From positions 1 to 5,829 of the forward strand of contig JBBRMT010000274.1 of assembly GCA_038230695.1 (NCBI GenBank): a stretch of DNA of 5,829 nt. The letters are read 5' to 3'. The DNA comes from QHBQ01 sp038230695 (lineage in GTDB: Bacteria > Chloroflexota > Chloroflexia > QHBQ01). The notes below the pieces were generated by a model, which worked only from the letters and a program-made list of their open reading frames with translations, had not been told where the DNA came from and did not search any database. Each line of letters begins with the position of its first letter. The stretch's first letter is position 1. Both the position numbers and the translations under genes were made by a program. This document shows positions 4,980 through 5,829 of this stretch, piece by piece.

Positions 4980-5829
4980 TCATGCCCGCACTGTGCTAGC
5001 AAGGTATTGATGGATGAACTGCACAGCGATCGAGCCTTCGCCCACTGCCGAGGCGACCCGCTTGACCGACTGGTGGCGCACGTCGCCCGCGACAAACACG
5101 CCAGGGACGTTGGTTTCCAATAGGTAGGGGTCGCGCTTCAGTTGCCAGCCACGGGGCCGTTGCCCATCCTGCATCAGGTCGGGGCCGGAGAGGATGAAGC
5201 CTTTGCCATCGCAGGCCAGCACATCGCCAGTCCATTCGGTATGTGGCTCCGCGCCGATAAAGATAAACAGGGCGCTGGCGGGCAGGGTACGCTGTTCACC
5301 AGTTTCGCAGTCGGCCACATCAATCGCCGCCAGGCAACTTTCGCCATGCACCGCTTTGATTTCGGTGTTTAGCAGCACCTCGATGTTGGTTGTCGCTTCG
5401 ATCTGGTTGATAAGGTACTGCGACATCCCTTTGGTCAGGGTACTGGCCCGCACCAGCATGACAACCTTGCGGGCGTACCGCGAAAAGAACATCGCTGCCT
5501 GCCCTGCCGAGTTCGCCCCGCCCACGATATATATATCTTCATCGGTGCAGGCGGGCGCTTCGCTGCTGGTCGCGCCATAGTAAACGCCCGCACCGGTCAG
5601 CTTATCCATGCCTGGCACATCCAGCTTGCGCCACGATACGCCAGTGGCGATCAGCAGGGCGTGGCAGCTAACTTCCGTACCATCACCCAATTCGACATAA
5701 CGGTAGGGACCGTCAACGCGCAGGCCGGTAACTTCCTGCGGCGCAAGCATCTCCACCCCAAAGCGCTTGGCCTGAGCCACGGCGCGGCGGGCGAGATCGG
5801 CCCCGCTGAGGCCGGAGGGGAAGCCCAGA
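4980..5829 (-). CDS. Thioredoxin-reductase-like FAD/NAD(P)H oxidoreductase lacking the CxxC pair, 5'-truncated by the window
   Basis: The frame stays open to the right edge, giving 282 complete residues plus the TGA at 4980-4982. The GTG at 5780 is internal: before it the frame encodes LGFPSGLSGADLARRA, a segment typical of the FAD domain of this family. LLIATGVSW begins the interdomain region, IYIVGGANSAGQAA is the NAD(P)H-binding glycine-rich turn, and GVFVAGDVR with KRVASAVGEGSIAV is the second FAD contact near the C-terminus. Where true thioredoxin reductases have CATC before the nucleotide motif, this protein has GATS (bases 5565-5576), so it cannot use the classical dithiol. From memory of the family, this form is often fused to an N-terminal response-regulator receiver or cyclic-nucleotide-binding domain; that region lies outside the window. 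The next gene downstream is the cNMP-fold histidine kinase, which makes a kinase-receiver pairing plausible. Confidence 0.88.
   Translation of the reverse strand, partial: LGFPSGLSGADLARRAVAQAKRFGVEMLAPQEVTGLRVDGPYRYVELGDGTEVSCHALLIATGVSWRKLDVPGMDKLTGAGVYYGATSSEAPACTDEDIYIVGGANSAGQAAMFFSRYARKVVMLVRASTLTKGMSQYLINQIEATTNIEVLLNTEIKAVHGESCLAAIDVADCETGEQRTLPASALFIFIGAEPHTEWTGDVLACDGKGFILSGPDLMQDGQRPRGWQLKRDPYLLETNVPGVFVAGDVRHQSVKRVASAVGEGSIAVQFIHQYLASTVRA

Overview
The window looks like a piece of a bacterial chromosome, probably from a filamentous Chloroflexota (Chloroflexia) relative. That assignment is an inference. It rests on moderately high GC, a YvcK-type protein, soluble cyclic-nucleotide-fold histidine kinase and thioredoxin-reductase-like genes, and intergenic spaces filled with short GC-rich hairpin repeats and heptamer tandem arrays. 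No taxonomic marker gene is present.

Layout: the left edge (1-346, + strand) holds the C-terminal end of a YvcK/CofD-like protein. A 190-bp convergent gap with one hairpin repeat follows. Everything from 537 to the right edge is on the - strand and reads, in transcription order: (1) the C-terminal part of a thioredoxin-reductase-like FAD/NAD(P)H oxidoreductase (4980-5829, cut by the right edge); (2) a soluble histidine kinase with an N-terminal cyclic-nucleotide-binding fold (3232-4785); (3) a DHA2-type 14-helix drug efflux transporter (1746-3320), whose start lies inside the kinase reading frame; (4) an 86-residue UBP-type zinc finger protein (1397-1657); (5) a class I SAM-dependent methyltransferase (537-1400), coupled to the zinc finger gene by a 4-base GTGA overlap.

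How they may work together: the oxidoreductase and kinase look like a redox or signal sensing pair. The kinase lacks membrane segments and its cNMP pocket lacks the usual phosphate-binding arginine. The oxidoreductase has lost the CxxC redox pair of true thioredoxin reductase. The transporter, zinc finger protein and methyltransferase may be the output. Co-orientation, an 89-bp overlap and a 4-bp overlap support a functional unit, but the 194-bp gap between the oxidoreductase and kinase genes could hold a separate promoter.

The most unusual structural signal is in the repeats. Four related hairpin elements of about 25-40 bp and four arrays built on a 7-bp period, each with a different heptamer, sit in or at nearly every gene boundary of the - strand cluster. 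One array (3385-3411) is inside the end of the kinase frame. Its present copy number is the only one of the three reading registers that carries the kinase frame into the transporter gene. Gain or loss of one unit would end the kinase early.
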